This document shows positions 44,998 through 54,818 of a stretch of 64,000 nucleotides of DNA, piece after piece. The position numbers and the translations under genes were made by a program. The stretch covers positions 992,001 through 1,056,000 of the forward strand of contig NZ_CP009831.1 of assembly GCF_000959525.1 (NCBI RefSeq), in the 5' to 3' direction. A model generated the notes under the pieces. The model was given only the letters and a program-made list of their open reading frames with translations. It did no database searches and was not told the origin of the DNA. Origin of the DNA: Burkholderia multivorans ATCC BAA-247 (lineage in GTDB: Bacteria; Pseudomonadota; Gammaproteobacteria; Burkholderiales; Burkholderiaceae). How positions within the stretch are numbered: the first letter of the stretch is position 1; each line of letters starts with the position of its first letter.

Positions 44998-45792
44998 ATG
45001 GAACCCGATCACGCGACTTCCGAGCCGATCCTGTTGCGCGACATGCGCGACGGCGTCGTCACGCTGCGGCTGAACCGGCCGCAGCAGTTCAATGCCTTGT
45101 CCGAAGCGATGCTGGCCAGCCTGCGGGACGCATTCGATTCGCTGGCGGCCGACGCGCGCGTGCGCTGCGTCGTGCTGGCCGCCGAAGGCAAGGCGTTCTG
45201 CGCGGGGCACGACCTGCGCGAGATGCGCAGCAAGCCGGATCTCGACTATTACCGCACGCTGTTCGCGCAATGCAGCCGCGTGATGCTCGCGATGCGCGCG
45301 CTGCCGGTGCCGGTGATCGCGCGCGTGCACGGGATCGCGACGGCGGCCGGCTGCCAGCTCGTCGCCGCCTGCGATCTCGCGATCGCCGCCGACACCGCGC
45401 GCTTCGCGGTGTCCGGCATCAACGTCGGGCTGTTCTGCTCGACGCCGGCCGTCGCGCTGAGCCGCAACGTATCGGCCAAGCGCGCGTTCGACATGCTCGT
45501 GACCGGGCGCTTCGTCGATGCGGCGACGGCCGCCGCGTGGGGCCTCGTCAACGAGGCCGTGCCGGCCGATGCGCTCGACGCGGCGGTCGCGCGCAAGGTT
45601 GCGGAGATCGTCGCGAAGAGCCCGGCCGCGGTGCGCTACGGCAAGCAGATGTTCTACCGGCAGCGCGAATTGCCGCTCGACGACGCGTATGCGTACGCGG
45701 GCGACGTGATGGCGCGCAACATGATGGAAGAGGATGCCGGCGAGGGCATCGATGCGTTCCTGGAAAAGCGCGCGCCGACCTGGCGCGCGTAG
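44998..45792 (+). CDS. Enoyl-CoA hydratase/isomerase family protein
   Basis: 264 residues of the crotonase fold. Oxyanion-hole segments are GKAFCAGHDLREM and GIATAAGCQLVAACDLAIAA (seen as AAGCQLVAACDLA). The usual second catalytic glutamate position reads GLFCSTPAVALSRNV, as in enoyl-CoA hydratases annotated ECHDC3-like, which may lack true hydratase activity. The ATG at 44998 is chosen because the ATG at 44956 has no ribosome site. It starts 120 bp after cheY on the same strand. Confidence 0.84.
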   Translation: MEPDHATSEPILLRDMRDGVVTLRLNRPQQFNALSEAMLASLRDAFDSLAADARVRCVVLAAEGKAFCAGHDLREMRSKPDLDYYRTLFAQCSRVMLAMRALPVPVIARVHGIATAAGCQLVAACDLAIAADTARFAVSGINVGLFCSTPAVALSRNVSAKRAFDMLVTGRFVDAATAAAWGLVNEAVPADALDAAVARKVAEIVAKSPAAVRYGKQMFYRQRELPLDDAYAYAGDVMARNMMEEDAGEGIDAFLEKRAPTWRA

Positions 45793-45838
45793 CGGGGCGG
45801 CGGGCACTGCGCCGCGGTCGGCGCGGCGCTGACCGGAA

Positions 45839-45859
45839 CGCGGCGGCGCGGCCGCCGCG
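45839..45859. terminator. Bidirectional GC hairpin between convergent genes
   Basis: Perfect 9-bp arms CGCGGCGGC and GCCGCCGCG with a GCG loop, between the hydratase and alanine racemase stop codons. No T-tract on either side. Confidence 0.5.
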
Positions 45860-45862
45860 CGT

Positions 45863-46984
45863 TCAGCGCCCGTAGCTGCCGGTGCGCAGCGCGGGCTGGA
45901 GCGTCGACGCGCCCGGCGGCACGATCGCGACCGGCACGCGGCGCGCGAGCGCGCACATCAGCTCGTAGCCGATCGTGCCGCTCGCTTCGGCCACGTCGTC
46001 CACCTTCACCTGGTCGCCCCACAGCTCGACGCTCGAGCCGATCCCCGCGTTCGGGCACGGCGTGAGGTCGACCGTCAGCATGTCCATCGACACGCGGCCG
46101 ACGACGCGCGTGAGCACGCCGTCCACCGCGATCGGCGTGCCGGTCGGCGCGTGACGCGGATAGCCGTCCGCGTAGCCGCACGCGACGACGCCGATCCGCA
46201 TCGGCCGCTCGGCCGTGAAACGGCGGCCGTAGCCGACCGTCTCGCCGGCCGCGAGCGACTGCACGCCGATGATCTTGCTCGTCAGCGTCATCGCGGCCAT
46301 CAGCGGCGTATCGGCGATGTGCCGCGACGCGCCGGTCGGCGAGGCGCCGTACAGGATCGTGCCGGGCCGCACCCAGTCGCGGTGCGCGCGCGGATGCCAG
46401 AGCACGGCGGCCGAATTCGACAGCGTGCGCTCGCCGGGAATGCCGGCCGTGGCGGCGTCGAACTGCGCGAGCTGCCAGTCGATTTCGCCTTCGTCCGCAT
46501 TCGCGAAATGCATCATCAGCGTGATCCGGCCGATCGACGGCGCGCTCGCCGCGCGCTCCCACGCGGCGCGGAATGCGTCGGGCCGGTAGCCGAGCCGGTT
46601 CATTCCGGAATTCATCTTCAGCTGGATGTCGATCGGCTGCTGCGGCCTGGCCGCGATCAGCAGGTCGAGCTGCTCGTCGCAGTGAACGGCGACCGTCAGC
46701 CGATGGCGCTCGACGAGTTCGACGTCGGCCGGCTCGAAGATGCCCTCGAGCAGCAGCACGGGCTTGTCCCAGCCGAGTTCACGCACGCGTACCGCTTCGT
46801 CGAGGTCGAGCAGCGCGATGCCGTCGGCGGCCGCGAGGCCCGGGTAGATGCGCTCGATGCCGTGGCCGTATGCGTTGGCCTTCACGACGGCCCATACGCG
46901 GGACTGCGCGGCTGTCCGGCGGATGAAGTCGAGGTTGTGGCGGACGGCGTCGGGACGGATATGGGCGACGATGGGACGGGGCAT
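45863..46984 (-). CDS. alr: Alanine racemase
   Basis: 373 residues, PLP-dependent fold-type III. The PLP lysine is K35 in [11 protein letters not shown]; the catalytic tyrosine region is SMDMLTVDL with VGYGRRF before it. It makes D-alanine for peptidoglycan, or acts as the catabolic racemase (DadX); sequence alone does not separate the two, though absence of a neighbouring dadA leaves Alr more likely. ATG at 46984 is preferred to a GTG ten codons upstream. Divergent from a MAPEG gene across 281 bp. Confidence 0.9.
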   Translation of the reverse strand: MPRPIVAHIRPDAVRHNLDFIRRTAAQSRVWAVVKANAYGHGIERIYPGLAAADGIALLDLDEAVRVRELGWDKPVLLLEGIFEPADVELVERHRLTVAVHCDEQLDLLIAARPQQPIDIQLKMNSGMNRLGYRPDAFRAAWERAASAPSIGRITLMMHFANADEGEIDWQLAQFDAATAGIPGERTLSNSAAVLWHPRAHRDWVRPGTILYGASPTGASRHIADTPLMAAMTLTSKIIGVQSLAAGETVGYGRRFTAERPMRIGVVACGYADGYPRHAPTGTPIAVDGVLTRVVGRVSMDMLTVDLTPCPNAGIGSSVELWGDQVKVDDVAEASGTIGYELMCALARRVPVAIVPPGASTLQPALRTGSYGR

Positions 46985-47265
46985 GTCGGGGCTCGTATCG
47001 ATGGTCTTCGGCACGCGCGGCGGCGCGGGGCTGGCTCGCGCGAGAATGCGTCGAGCCAGTGTCGACCGCTATCTTATTGGTGTTCGACCAGTTTTAATTA
47101 ACGTTTTTATCGCGGATTTGGTAGAAGTTTATGGTTCGCGCGACCGTCGCACGGCCATGACGCCCGAGTCTGCCGTCTAGAAAACCGGTGCACGACCGGC
47201 GCGCCGCAATGCTAAGCTCTCGCGACCTTGTCATTGATCAATGTAACCATAAGGAGGAGACGAAG

Positions 47266-47637
47266 ATGACGACCTCGCAGCTATGCCTGTTCATCGTCGC
47301 GCTGTTGCCGTTCCCGATGACGATGCTCGCGAAGGCGCGCAAGGGCTATGACAATCACGCGCCGCGCGAGTACCTCGCAAAGCTTGAAGGCTGGCGTGCG
47401 CGAGCGCAGGCCGCGCACCAGAACGCGTGGGAAGCGCTCGCGCTGTTTACGGCCGCGCTCGTGGTCGCGTGGCATAACGGCGCGAACGCGCAGCACGTCG
47501 ACCGGCTCGCGATCGCGTTCGTCGCGATCCGGATCGTCTATGCGCTGATGTATCTGCTGAACTGGGCGTCGCTGCGCTCGCTCGTCTGGTTCGCGGGCAT
47601 GGTCTGCATCGTGTCGCTGTTCTTCGCCGGCCCGTGA
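47266..47637 (+). CDS. MAPEG-family membrane protein
   Basis: 123 residues with about four hydrophobic helices. GWRARAQAAHQNAWEALALF is the conserved MAPEG block (in short: ARAQAAHQNAWEAL), and YLLNWASLRSLVWFAG the C-terminal one. The family includes glutathione-dependent membrane enzymes. Very good ribosome site AAGGAGGAGA. Single gene; substrate unknown. Confidence 0.85.
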   Translation: MTTSQLCLFIVALLPFPMTMLAKARKGYDNHAPREYLAKLEGWRARAQAAHQNAWEALALFTAALVVAWHNGANAQHVDRLAIAFVAIRIVYALMYLLNWASLRSLVWFAGMVCIVSLFFAGP

Positions 47638-48144
47638 CGGCCGTGCATCGCTGATCGTCGACCGGCGGCGCGCACCGCGAGTGCGGATGCGCGCACGATC
47701 GCCGACCGCTTCCCCTCGGCGCGCGCGTCGCCGATGCGCGCGCCCGAATCTTGGCGCGACGTGCCGACGACGGCCGTCGCCGCTTCCGTTGACCCGCCCC
47801 GCAACGTCCTGCCGTGCCGACTGCATCGCGTCGGTCGCGCGCACGTCCTTTCCTCCGCCGCCACGCGTCGTCTCCGGCCGCGTCGCACCCGTCCGGGTTC
47901 GTCTCGATGCAAATGCATGCTGCGCACTCTTTTGTTGTCGTTGTATTGCTGTTGACAACATATGTTGTATCGATATCTAATTGCGCATCGCATGTTGTGA
48001 TGCCGGCCGACGTGGTCGTTCGTGCCGGCCCGCGGCCGGCGCCTCGCTCGATCATGCGGAGAAGGCGACCCGATCGACCGGCCGCCGATGCCGCGGCTGA
48101 AGGAGTTTCTCAAATACGTGTCCTGAACCTCTGACCGATACGAT
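47638..48144. other. 507-bp gap with one clear promoter
   Basis: No gene is credible in the first 310 bases. The right part is AT-rich and contains the promoter/operator described at 47952-47979. A second TGTTGT-like fragment (CATGTTGTGATG) lies near 47991-48002. Confidence 0.5.
47952..47979 (+). promoter_or_regulatory. Promoter overlapped by a perfect 14-bp palindrome
   Basis: TTGACA (47952-47957), 16-bp spacer, TATCTA (47974-47979). The spacer and -35 box are covered by ACAACATATGTTGT (47955-47968), a perfect palindrome and therefore a likely repressor site. It drives the C45 peptidase gene 165 bp downstream. No regulator gene is adjacent. Confidence 0.62.
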
Positions 48145-49194
48145 ATGCCGCTTACCGTTTCTCCCGTCATCGCCGGCACGCCGTTCGGCATCGGCGTGCG
48201 CCTCGGCGAGCTCGCGCGCCCGGTGTTCGACGCGTACATGCAGCAAAGCCGCGCATGGGCGGCCGTGCGCCGCTGGCGCGGCCACCCGTTCGTCGATGCG
48301 CTGCGGCAGGCCGCGCTCGCCGCCTATCCCGATCTCGTCGCGGAGCTCGACGGGATCGCGGCTGGCGTCGGCTGGCACGCCGACGACATCTTCCTCTGGA
48401 ATTGCCGCGGCGAACTGATCCACAACGCGCCGGACGGCTGCACGACGCTCACCGCGCGCGGCGCCGGCGGCACGCGCTGGATCGCGCACAACGAGGACGG
48501 CGATCCGTTCCTGCGCGAGCGCTGCCTGCTCGTCGACGTGAAGCCGCACGGCAAGCCGGGCTTCGTCAGCTTCTACTACCCCGGTTCGCTGCCGGGCCAT
48601 ACCTTCGCGGCGAACCGCGCCGGCATCGCGCAGGCGATCAACAATCTGCGGATCCGCACGCCGGCCGTCGGCGTACCGCGCATGATCCTCGCCCGCGCCG
48701 TGCTCGACGCGACGTCGCTCGACGCGGCGCTCGACGTGCTGCGCACGCACGCGCGCGCGAGCGGCTTTCATCACACGCTCGGCGCGACCGGCGATGCGCG
48801 ACTGATGAGCGTCGAAGCGAGCGTCGCACGCTGCTCCGCGATCGACGTCGCGCAGCGCGCCGGCCACGCGAATTATCTCGTGCATCGCGGCAGCGAAGCG
48901 GAACTGCAGATCGTGACGCAATCGTCCGACGATCGCCAGCGGCGCGTCGACGTGCTGCTGCCCGAACTCGACGCGATCGACGAAGCGGCGTTGCGGCGTG
49001 TGCTCGCCGACCGCGCGCCGCACGGGCTGCCCATCTATCGCGACGATCCGGCCGATCCCGACGACGAAAACACGCTTGCGACGGCGGTGTTCGCGATCGG
49101 CGCGTCGTCGATCGATTTCACGATTCATCAGCACGGCGCCGCGTGTTACGCGACGCGCATCGTGCCCGACGCACGCGCGCACGACGCGCACTGA
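48145..49194 (+). CDS. C45-family autoproteolytic acyltransferase/hydrolase
   Basis: 349 residues of the acyl-CoA:6-aminopenicillanate acyltransferase (peptidase C45) family, an Ntn-hydrolase. The expected N-terminal nucleophile after autocleavage is C99 in DGCTTL; GGTRWIAHNEDGDP (seen as WIAHNEDGD) and NRAGIAQAINNL are other family blocks. Members hydrolyse or transfer N-acyl groups. It lies 15 bp upstream of an aminotransferase gene, suggesting deacylation of an N-acyl amine followed by transamination. No signal peptide. Confidence 0.82.
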   Translation: MPLTVSPVIAGTPFGIGVRLGELARPVFDAYMQQSRAWAAVRRWRGHPFVDALRQAALAAYPDLVAELDGIAAGVGWHADDIFLWNCRGELIHNAPDGCTTLTARGAGGTRWIAHNEDGDPFLRERCLLVDVKPHGKPGFVSFYYPGSLPGHTFAANRAGIAQAINNLRIRTPAVGVPRMILARAVLDATSLDAALDVLRTHARASGFHHTLGATGDARLMSVEASVARCSAIDVAQRAGHANYLVHRGSEAELQIVTQSSDDRQRRVDVLLPELDAIDEAALRRVLADRAPHGLPIYRDDPADPDDENTLATAVFAIGASSIDFTIHQHGAACYATRIVPDARAHDAH

Positions 49195-49209
49195 ACCATG
49201 AGGCAACGC

Positions 49210-50544
49210 ATGACGACCGTTTTCCATCGCGCGCCGCGCGCCACCTTGCCCGTCGCCGTGGCCGGCGACGGCATCGAGATCATCGATTCGACCGGCAAAC
49301 GTTACATCGACGCCTGCGGCGGCGCGGCCGTCTCGTGTCTCGGTCACAGCAACCAGCGCGTGATCGACGCGATCAAGCGGCAGGTACAGCAACTGCCGTA
49401 TGCGCATACGTCGTTCTTCACGACCGACGCGGCCGAGGAACTCGCCGACCGGCTCGTCGCCGCGGCGCCGGCCGGCCTCGAACACGTGTACTTCGTGTCG
49501 GGCGGCTCCGAGGCGATCGAGGCCGCGCTGAAGCTCGCGCGACAGTATTTCGTCGAGAAGGGCGAGCCGCAGCGTCGCCACTTCATCGCGCGCCGGCAGA
49601 GCTATCACGGCAACACGCTCGGCGCGCTCGCAATCGGTGGCAATGCGTGGCGGCGCGAGCCGTTCCTGCCGCTGCTGATCGAAGCGCATCACGTGAGCCC
49701 GTGTTACGCGTACCGCGAACAGCGCGCCGATGAAACCGAGGAGGCGTTCGCGCAGCGCCTCGCCGACGAACTCGAAGGCAGGATCGTCGAGCTCGGCGCG
49801 GAAAACGTCGCGGCGTTCGTCGCGGAGACGGTGGTCGGCGCGACGGCCGGCGCGGTGCCGCCGGTGCGCACGTACCTGAAGAAGATCCGTGCCGTGTGCG
49901 ACAAGTACGGCGTGCTGCTGATTCTCGACGAGATCATGTCGGGGATGGGGCGCACCGGCTATCTGTTCGCCTGCGAAGAGGACGGCGTCGCGCCCGATCT
50001 GCTGACGATCGCGAAGGGGCTGGGCGCCGGCTATCAGCCGATCGGCGCGACGCTCGTCAGCGACCGCATCTACCGGACGATCGTCGACGGATCGGGCTTC
50101 TTCCAGCACGGTCACACGTATCTCGGCCATGCGACCGCGTGCGCGGCCGCGCTCGAAGTGCAGCGCGTAATCGCCGAAGACAATCTGCTCGACAACGTGC
50201 GCGCGCGCGGCGAGCAGTTGCGCGCGGCACTGCGTGCGCGTTACGACGCGCATCCGCATGTCGGCGACGTGCGCGGCCGCGGCCTGTTCGTCGGCGTCGA
50301 ACTCGTGCGCGATCGCGACAGCAAGACGACGTTCGATCCCGCGCTGAAGCTGCATGCGACGATCAAGCGCGAGGCGATGCAGCGCGGTTTGATGGTGTAT
50401 CCGATGGGCGGTACGATCGACGGGCGCCACGGCGACCACATCCTGATCGCGCCGCCGTTCATCTGCACCGCGCAGCAGATCGACGCGATCGTCGAGCGGC
50501 TGTCGGACGCGATCGACGCGGCGCTGGCCGCCGCGCGCGCATGA
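49210..50544 (+). CDS. Class III (omega) aminotransferase
   Basis: About 444 residues of PLP fold-type I. The Schiff-base lysine is in LTIAKGLGAGYQPIGA; substrate-side segments include YFVSGGSEAIEAALKLARQY (short: VSGGSEAIEAALK) and LILDEIMSGMGRTG. It belongs to the aspartate-aminotransferase-superfamily group that includes omega-amino acid:pyruvate and diamine aminotransferases. The ATG at 49210 is chosen because AGG precedes it; an in-frame ATG at 49198 lacks a site. Operon with the C45 enzyme and a carboxymuconolactone-decarboxylase-like gene. Confidence 0.88.
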   Translation: MTTVFHRAPRATLPVAVAGDGIEIIDSTGKRYIDACGGAAVSCLGHSNQRVIDAIKRQVQQLPYAHTSFFTTDAAEELADRLVAAAPAGLEHVYFVSGGSEAIEAALKLARQYFVEKGEPQRRHFIARRQSYHGNTLGALAIGGNAWRREPFLPLLIEAHHVSPCYAYREQRADETEEAFAQRLADELEGRIVELGAENVAAFVAETVVGATAGAVPPVRTYLKKIRAVCDKYGVLLILDEIMSGMGRTGYLFACEEDGVAPDLLTIAKGLGAGYQPIGATLVSDRIYRTIVDGSGFFQHGHTYLGHATACAAALEVQRVIAEDNLLDNVRARGEQLRAALRARYDAHPHVGDVRGRGLFVGVELVRDRDSKTTFDPALKLHATIKREAMQRGLMVYPMGGTIDGRHGDHILIAPPFICTAQQIDAIVERLSDAIDAALAAARA

Positions 50545-50608
50545 CGACGCCCGCACGCACACGTTGCGGCGCTTGCCGCGTTCACCTTTTCATCGACCGT
50601 CGATCGTG

Positions 50609-51163
50609 ATGACAGACAGACTGCCTCCATTCGATGCCGCCACCGCGTCCGACGCGCAGAAGGCGGTGCTCGCCGAGATCCTGAACGGCCCGCGCGGCAA
50701 CCTGAACGGGCCGTTTCTCGGCTGGATCGCGAGCCCCGAACTCGCGCAGCATGCCCAGCGCCTCGGCGCGTTCTGCCGCTACCGGACCGGGCTGCCGCTG
50801 CGGCTGTCCGAGCTCGCGATTCTCGTGACGGCCGCGCGCTGGCGCTCGCAGGCGGAGTGGCACATCCACTATCCGATCGCGCTCGACGCCGGCGTGCCGG
50901 CGGCGACGGCCGACGCGATCCGCCGCGGCGTCGAGCCGCCGTTCGAGTCGGACGACGACGCGCTGATCCATGCGTTCGCGACCGAGCTGTACGACACGCG
51001 GCGCGTGAGCGACGCGACGTTCGCGCGCGCACAGGCGCGCTTCGGGCACGCGGTCGTCGTCAATCTCGTCGCGCTGCTCGGCTACTACGCGCTCGTCGCG
51101 ATGACGCTCAATACGTTCGATATGCGCGCGGACGGACAAACTGAATTGCCGTTTCCGGAATAA
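50609..51163 (+). CDS. Carboxymuconolactone decarboxylase (AhpD-like) family protein
   Basis: 184 residues. The central helix pair reads LRLSELAILVTAARWRSQAEWHIH (in short: ELAILVTAARWRSQAEW), where CMD proteins have the conserved E and W-x-H region; the AhpD CxxC motif is absent, so a peroxidase role is unlikely. The ATG at 50609 is preferred to a TTG 15 codons upstream. It is 64 bp behind the aminotransferase on the same strand. Substrate unknown. Confidence 0.8.
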   Translation: MTDRLPPFDAATASDAQKAVLAEILNGPRGNLNGPFLGWIASPELAQHAQRLGAFCRYRTGLPLRLSELAILVTAARWRSQAEWHIHYPIALDAGVPAATADAIRRGVEPPFESDDDALIHAFATELYDTRRVSDATFARAQARFGHAVVVNLVALLGYYALVAMTLNTFDMRADGQTELPFPE

Positions 51164-51288
51164 TCTGCCCGCCCGCGCGCCGGCGCGGCCGCGCGCGGGT
51201 TTGCGCGCGTGCCGCGGCGCACGCGTGACAGCGCAAGAAATTTTCTCCGTCATTAGAATGCCGTCAACTGGCTTACGGGGAATCGGAA

Positions 51289-52188
51289 ATGCGTTGGCTC
51301 CTGTTGATCGTCTTTCTCGCGTGCGTCGTCTACACGCATCGACGGGGCAGGGTGCGACACCGGTTTTTCCGCCAACTGTCCGATCATTCGACGTTCACCG
51401 CGCCGCTGAACTGCTTTTCGTATGCGTTTTCGGCGGTGCCGACGACACCGTTCATCGACACGCGTCATTTTCCGGAACTCGAGGCGCTGCGACGCGAATG
51501 GCGCACGTTCCGCGGCGAGGCGATTGCGTTGCGCGACGCGAGCCGCATCAAGGCGTCGGACGCATACAACGACATCGGCTTCAATTCATTTTTTCGCCGC
51601 GGCTGGAAGCGCTTCTATCTGAAGTGGTACGACGCGCCGCATCCGTCCGCGCAGGCGCTGTGTCCGCGGTCGGTCGAGATCCTGTCGCGCTTTCCGTCGA
51701 TCAAGGCGGCGATGTTCGCGTCGCTGCCGCCGGGCGGCACGCTCGGGCTCCATCGCGATCCGTACGCGGGCGCGCTGCGCTACCACCTCGGGCTCGATAC
51801 GCCGAACGACGACGCGTGCCGGATCGTCGTCGACGGCGAGCCGTACGCGTGGCGCGACGGCGAAGCGGTGATGTTCGACGAGACGTATCTGCACTGGGCC
51901 GAGAACCGCACCGAGCACGACCGGATCATCCTGTTCTGCGATATCGACCGGCCGATGAAATTCCGCTGGGCCCAGTGGATCAACGATGCGTTCGGGCAGC
52001 TGCTGATGCGCGCGGCCGCGTCGCCGAACGAGACCGGCGACCGCACGGGCGGACTCAATCGCGCGTTCCGCTATCTGTATATGATTCGGCTCGCCGGCAA
52101 GCGGCTGAAGGCGTGGAATCGCACGGTCTACTACATCGTCAAATGGGCGCTGTTCGGCGGCATCGCCGTCGCGATCTTCTGGCTCTGA
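51289..52188 (+). CDS. lpxO: LpxO-like aspartyl/asparaginyl beta-hydroxylase
   Basis: 299 residues with an N-terminal membrane anchor (1-15) and a C-terminal hydrophobic helix. The iron(II) site is H155-R-D157 in GLHRDPYAG and H202 in LHWAENRT, with R212 for 2-oxoglutarate. LpxO hydroxylates a lipid A acyl chain in an oxygen-dependent manner on the inner membrane; length and ends fit that group. Burkholderia often carry more than one such gene, so the exact substrate is not certain. Confidence 0.82.
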   Translation: MRWLLLIVFLACVVYTHRRGRVRHRFFRQLSDHSTFTAPLNCFSYAFSAVPTTPFIDTRHFPELEALRREWRTFRGEAIALRDASRIKASDAYNDIGFNSFFRRGWKRFYLKWYDAPHPSAQALCPRSVEILSRFPSIKAAMFASLPPGGTLGLHRDPYAGALRYHLGLDTPNDDACRIVVDGEPYAWRDGEAVMFDETYLHWAENRTEHDRIILFCDIDRPMKFRWAQWINDAFGQLLMRAAASPNETGDRTGGLNRAFRYLYMIRLAGKRLKAWNRTVYYIVKWALFGGIAVAIFWL

Positions 52189-52311
52189 AAGTAGGCCGCG
52201 GCCGATCCGTCCGACGATCGGCCCGAGATGCAACCAAATGTATTCGTCCGCGATGGCGCGGCGGCGCTCGAGTATGATGGCTTGTTCACGTCGTTCCGTC
52301 GGTGAGCAAGC

Positions 52312-53040
52312 ATGACGAGTACCCGTAAGACCCTGATGATTGCCGGTGGGCTGCTGGTCGCCGCAGCGGCCACCGGATACGTGATGTTGCTGCGCGCGGA
52401 TCATCGCGCGATCGCCGAGGCCGGCTTGGCGGATTCGTCCGCGCCTGGGCCCGCGCCCGCACCCGCGATTGCCACGCCGCCTGCAGACGACAGCCATACC
52501 GCGCAAGGCGCGATCGCGCCGCCCGTCGCGAAGGCCTCGAGCGCCGCGCACCCGACCCTTTCCGCTTCCTCCGCACCCGCGGCGATCGCGCCGGCGCCCG
52601 CCGTTGCCGCGGCGCCGCCCGCGCCTGCGCCCGCTCCGCCCCGGCCGGCTGCGACGCCATCCGTGAAGGTCGTGACCGTCGACGCGCAGGATGCACCCGC
52701 GCCCGCACCGGCGCATGCCGCGCCGCCGCAGCAGCACGCGCGACGCCAACGCGACGGCATCGAGCGCCATGCGGCCGTGAAGCCGGCAACGACGAAGGCG
52801 GAAATGAAAGCGGAAACGCCCGAAACGGCCGCGCTCGTCCGCGAATCGGCGAAGCTCGATCCATCGCTGCCGCCGCCGGCGATGCCGGTCGTCGCGACGA
52901 CCGGCACGGCGCACACGAGCGCCGCGCGCCACGGTGCTTCGTCGGGCGCGAATCCGGTCGCCGCGGCGATGACCGAGCAACTGGTCCGCGAATCGACGAA
53001 CCTGAGCGCGCCGCCGCGCGACAGCGCACCCGCGAAATAA
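52312..53040 (+). CDS. Ala/Pro-rich membrane-anchored hypothetical protein
   Basis: 242 residues. A single N-terminal membrane segment (about 8-24: MIAGGLLVAAAATGYVMLL) is followed by a long, low-complexity Ala/Pro stretch (about 45-120) and a mixed C-terminal tail with repeated RESxxL segments (VRESAKLD, VRESTNLS). No domain recognised. It could be a periplasmic spacer or envelope protein. The stop codon overlaps the T-tract of the ahpF terminator that reads the other way. Confidence 0.65.
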   Translation: MTSTRKTLMIAGGLLVAAAATGYVMLLRADHRAIAEAGLADSSAPGPAPAPAIATPPADDSHTAQGAIAPPVAKASSAAHPTLSASSAPAAIAPAPAVAAAPPAPAPAPPRPAATPSVKVVTVDAQDAPAPAPAHAAPPQQHARRQRDGIERHAAVKPATTKAEMKAETPETAALVRESAKLDPSLPPPAMPVVATTGTAHTSAARHGASSGANPVAAAMTEQLVRESTNLSAPPRDSAPAK

Positions 53041-53076
53041 AAAAGCGCCCCGCACGCTGACCAGCGCATGCGGGGC
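53038..53076 (-). terminator. Rho-independent terminator of ahpF
   Basis: On the minus strand GCCCCGCA...TGCGGGGC arms (53076-53069 and 53054-53047) with an inner CGCTG/CAGCG stem are followed by GC and a run of six T. The T-run overlaps the stop codon of the opposite-strand gene. Confidence 0.8.
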
Positions 53077-53101
53077 GAAGAGAGATGCGTTGTGTCGCGC
53101 G

Positions 53102-54700
53102 TCAGGCGGCGACCGCTTCGTCGGCTTGCGGCTGCGCGGCGACAGCCGGCGTCGCGTCCTGGCGGATCAGATGATCGAACGCGCCGAGCGACGCCTTGGC
53201 GCCTTCGCCGACCGCGATCACGATCTGCTTGAACGGCACCGTCGTCACGTCGCCGGCCGCGAACACGCCGGGCACCGACGTCGCGCCGCGCGCATCGACG
53301 ACGATCTCGCCGTGCTTCGACAGCTCGACTGTGCCCTTCAGCCATTCGGTGTTCGGAACGAGTCCGATCTGCACGAACACGCCTTCGAGTTCGATCTTCT
53401 TCACTTCGCCCGAGCGACGGTCCGTATACACGAGCCCATTCAGCTTGCTGCCGTCGCCGGTGAGCTCGGTCGTTTGCGCTTCGGTGATGACGGTTACGTT
53501 CGGCAGGCTGCGCAGCTTGCGTTGCAGCACTTCGTCGGCGCGCAGCTGCGCGCCGTATTCGATCAGCGTGACTGCCTTCACGATGCCCGCGAGATCGATC
53601 GCGGCCTCGACGCCCGAGTTGCCGCCGCCGATCACCGCGACGCGCTTGCCCTTGAACAGCGGGCCGTCGCAGTGCGGGCAGTATGCAACGCCGCGGTTGC
53701 GGTATTCGCGTTCGCCGGGCACGCCGATCTCGCGCCAGCGCGCGCCCGTCGCAAGCACGACCGTCCTGGCCTTCAGCACGGCGCCGTTCGCGAGGCGGAT
53801 CTGATGCACGTCGCCGGGAATCAGCGCTTCGGCGCGCTGCACGTCCATGATGTCGACGTCGTACTGCTTCACGTGCTGTTCGAGCGCAGTCGCGAACTTC
53901 GGTCCTTCGGTTTCCTGCACCGACACGAAATTCTCGATCGCCATCGTGTCGAGTACCTGGCCGCCGAAACGTTCGGCGACCACGCCGGTCGCGATGCCCT
54001 TGCGCGCGGAGTAGATCGCGGCCGCGGCACCGGCCGGGCCGCCGCCGACGATCAGCGTGTCGAACACCGGCTTGTTCTCGAGCGACTTTGCCGCGCGTGC
54101 GCCGGCGCCCGTATCGAGTTTCGCGAGGATTTCCTTCACGCTGCTGCGGCCCTGGCCGAACGATTCGCCGTTCAGGAACATCGTCGGCACCGCCATGATC
54201 TGGCGTGCTTCGACTTCGTCCTGGAACAGCGCGCCGTCGATCGCGACGTGACGGATGCGCGGATTGATCAGCGACATCACGTTCAGCGCCTGCACGACTT
54301 CCGGGCAGTTCTGGCACGACAGCGAGAAGTACGTCTCGAAGGCATAGTCGCCGTCGAGCGCGCGGATCTGTTCGATCACGTCGTCGTCGAGCTTGATCGG
54401 ATGGCCGCCCGTCTGCAGCAGCGCGAGCACGAGCGACGTGAATTCATGGCCCATCGGAATGCCAGCGAAGCGGATCCGCGCGGGCTGGCCCGGTTCGCCG
54501 ATCGAGAACGACGGCGTGCGCGCCTCGTCGTCGCGGCGTTCGATCACGGTGACGCGCGTCGTCAGCGATGCAATCTCGTCGAGCAGCGCACGCAGTTCCT
54601 GCGACTTCGCGCTGTCGTCGAGCGATGCGACGAGTTCGATCGGGCGCGTGATTTTTTCGAGGTACGCTTTGAGTTGGGTCTTGAGATTGGCGTCGAGCAT
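53102..54700 (-). CDS. ahpF: Alkyl hydroperoxide reductase subunit F
   Basis: 532 residues. The N-terminal double thioredoxin-like domain has the redox CxxC in SCQNCPEVV (about 129-132); the C-terminal part is an FAD/NAD(P)H disulfide reductase with [17 protein letters not shown] and CPHCDGP (second CxxC). It transfers electrons from NADH to AhpC. Full-length. The ATG at 54700 is chosen as the family start ([16 protein letters not shown]). It lies 118 bp downstream of ahpC on the same strand. Confidence 0.95.
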   Translation of the reverse strand: MLDANLKTQLKAYLEKITRPIELVASLDDSAKSQELRALLDEIASLTTRVTVIERRDDEARTPSFSIGEPGQPARIRFAGIPMGHEFTSLVLALLQTGGHPIKLDDDVIEQIRALDGDYAFETYFSLSCQNCPEVVQALNVMSLINPRIRHVAIDGALFQDEVEARQIMAVPTMFLNGESFGQGRSSVKEILAKLDTGAGARAAKSLENKPVFDTLIVGGGPAGAAAAIYSARKGIATGVVAERFGGQVLDTMAIENFVSVQETEGPKFATALEQHVKQYDVDIMDVQRAEALIPGDVHQIRLANGAVLKARTVVLATGARWREIGVPGEREYRNRGVAYCPHCDGPLFKGKRVAVIGGGNSGVEAAIDLAGIVKAVTLIEYGAQLRADEVLQRKLRSLPNVTVITEAQTTELTGDGSKLNGLVYTDRRSGEVKKIELEGVFVQIGLVPNTEWLKGTVELSKHGEIVVDARGATSVPGVFAAGDVTTVPFKQIVIAVGEGAKASLGAFDHLIRQDATPAVAAQPQADEAVAA

Positions 54701-54818
54701 GGCGTTTCGGATTCCGTAGCGAAGGTTCCGGCCGGGCACTGCATGCCGGAGAAGGGGATGCGGGCCGCGCGATGCGGCGGCCCGCCGTCGCGCGCCTCTG
54801 CGGCGCGCGGGGCGATCG

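Noticed and set aside
50609-51163. AhpD alkylhydroperoxidase partner of AhpC
   Set aside because: The CxxC redox motif is absent, and it lies with the aminotransferase rather than with ahpC/ahpF.
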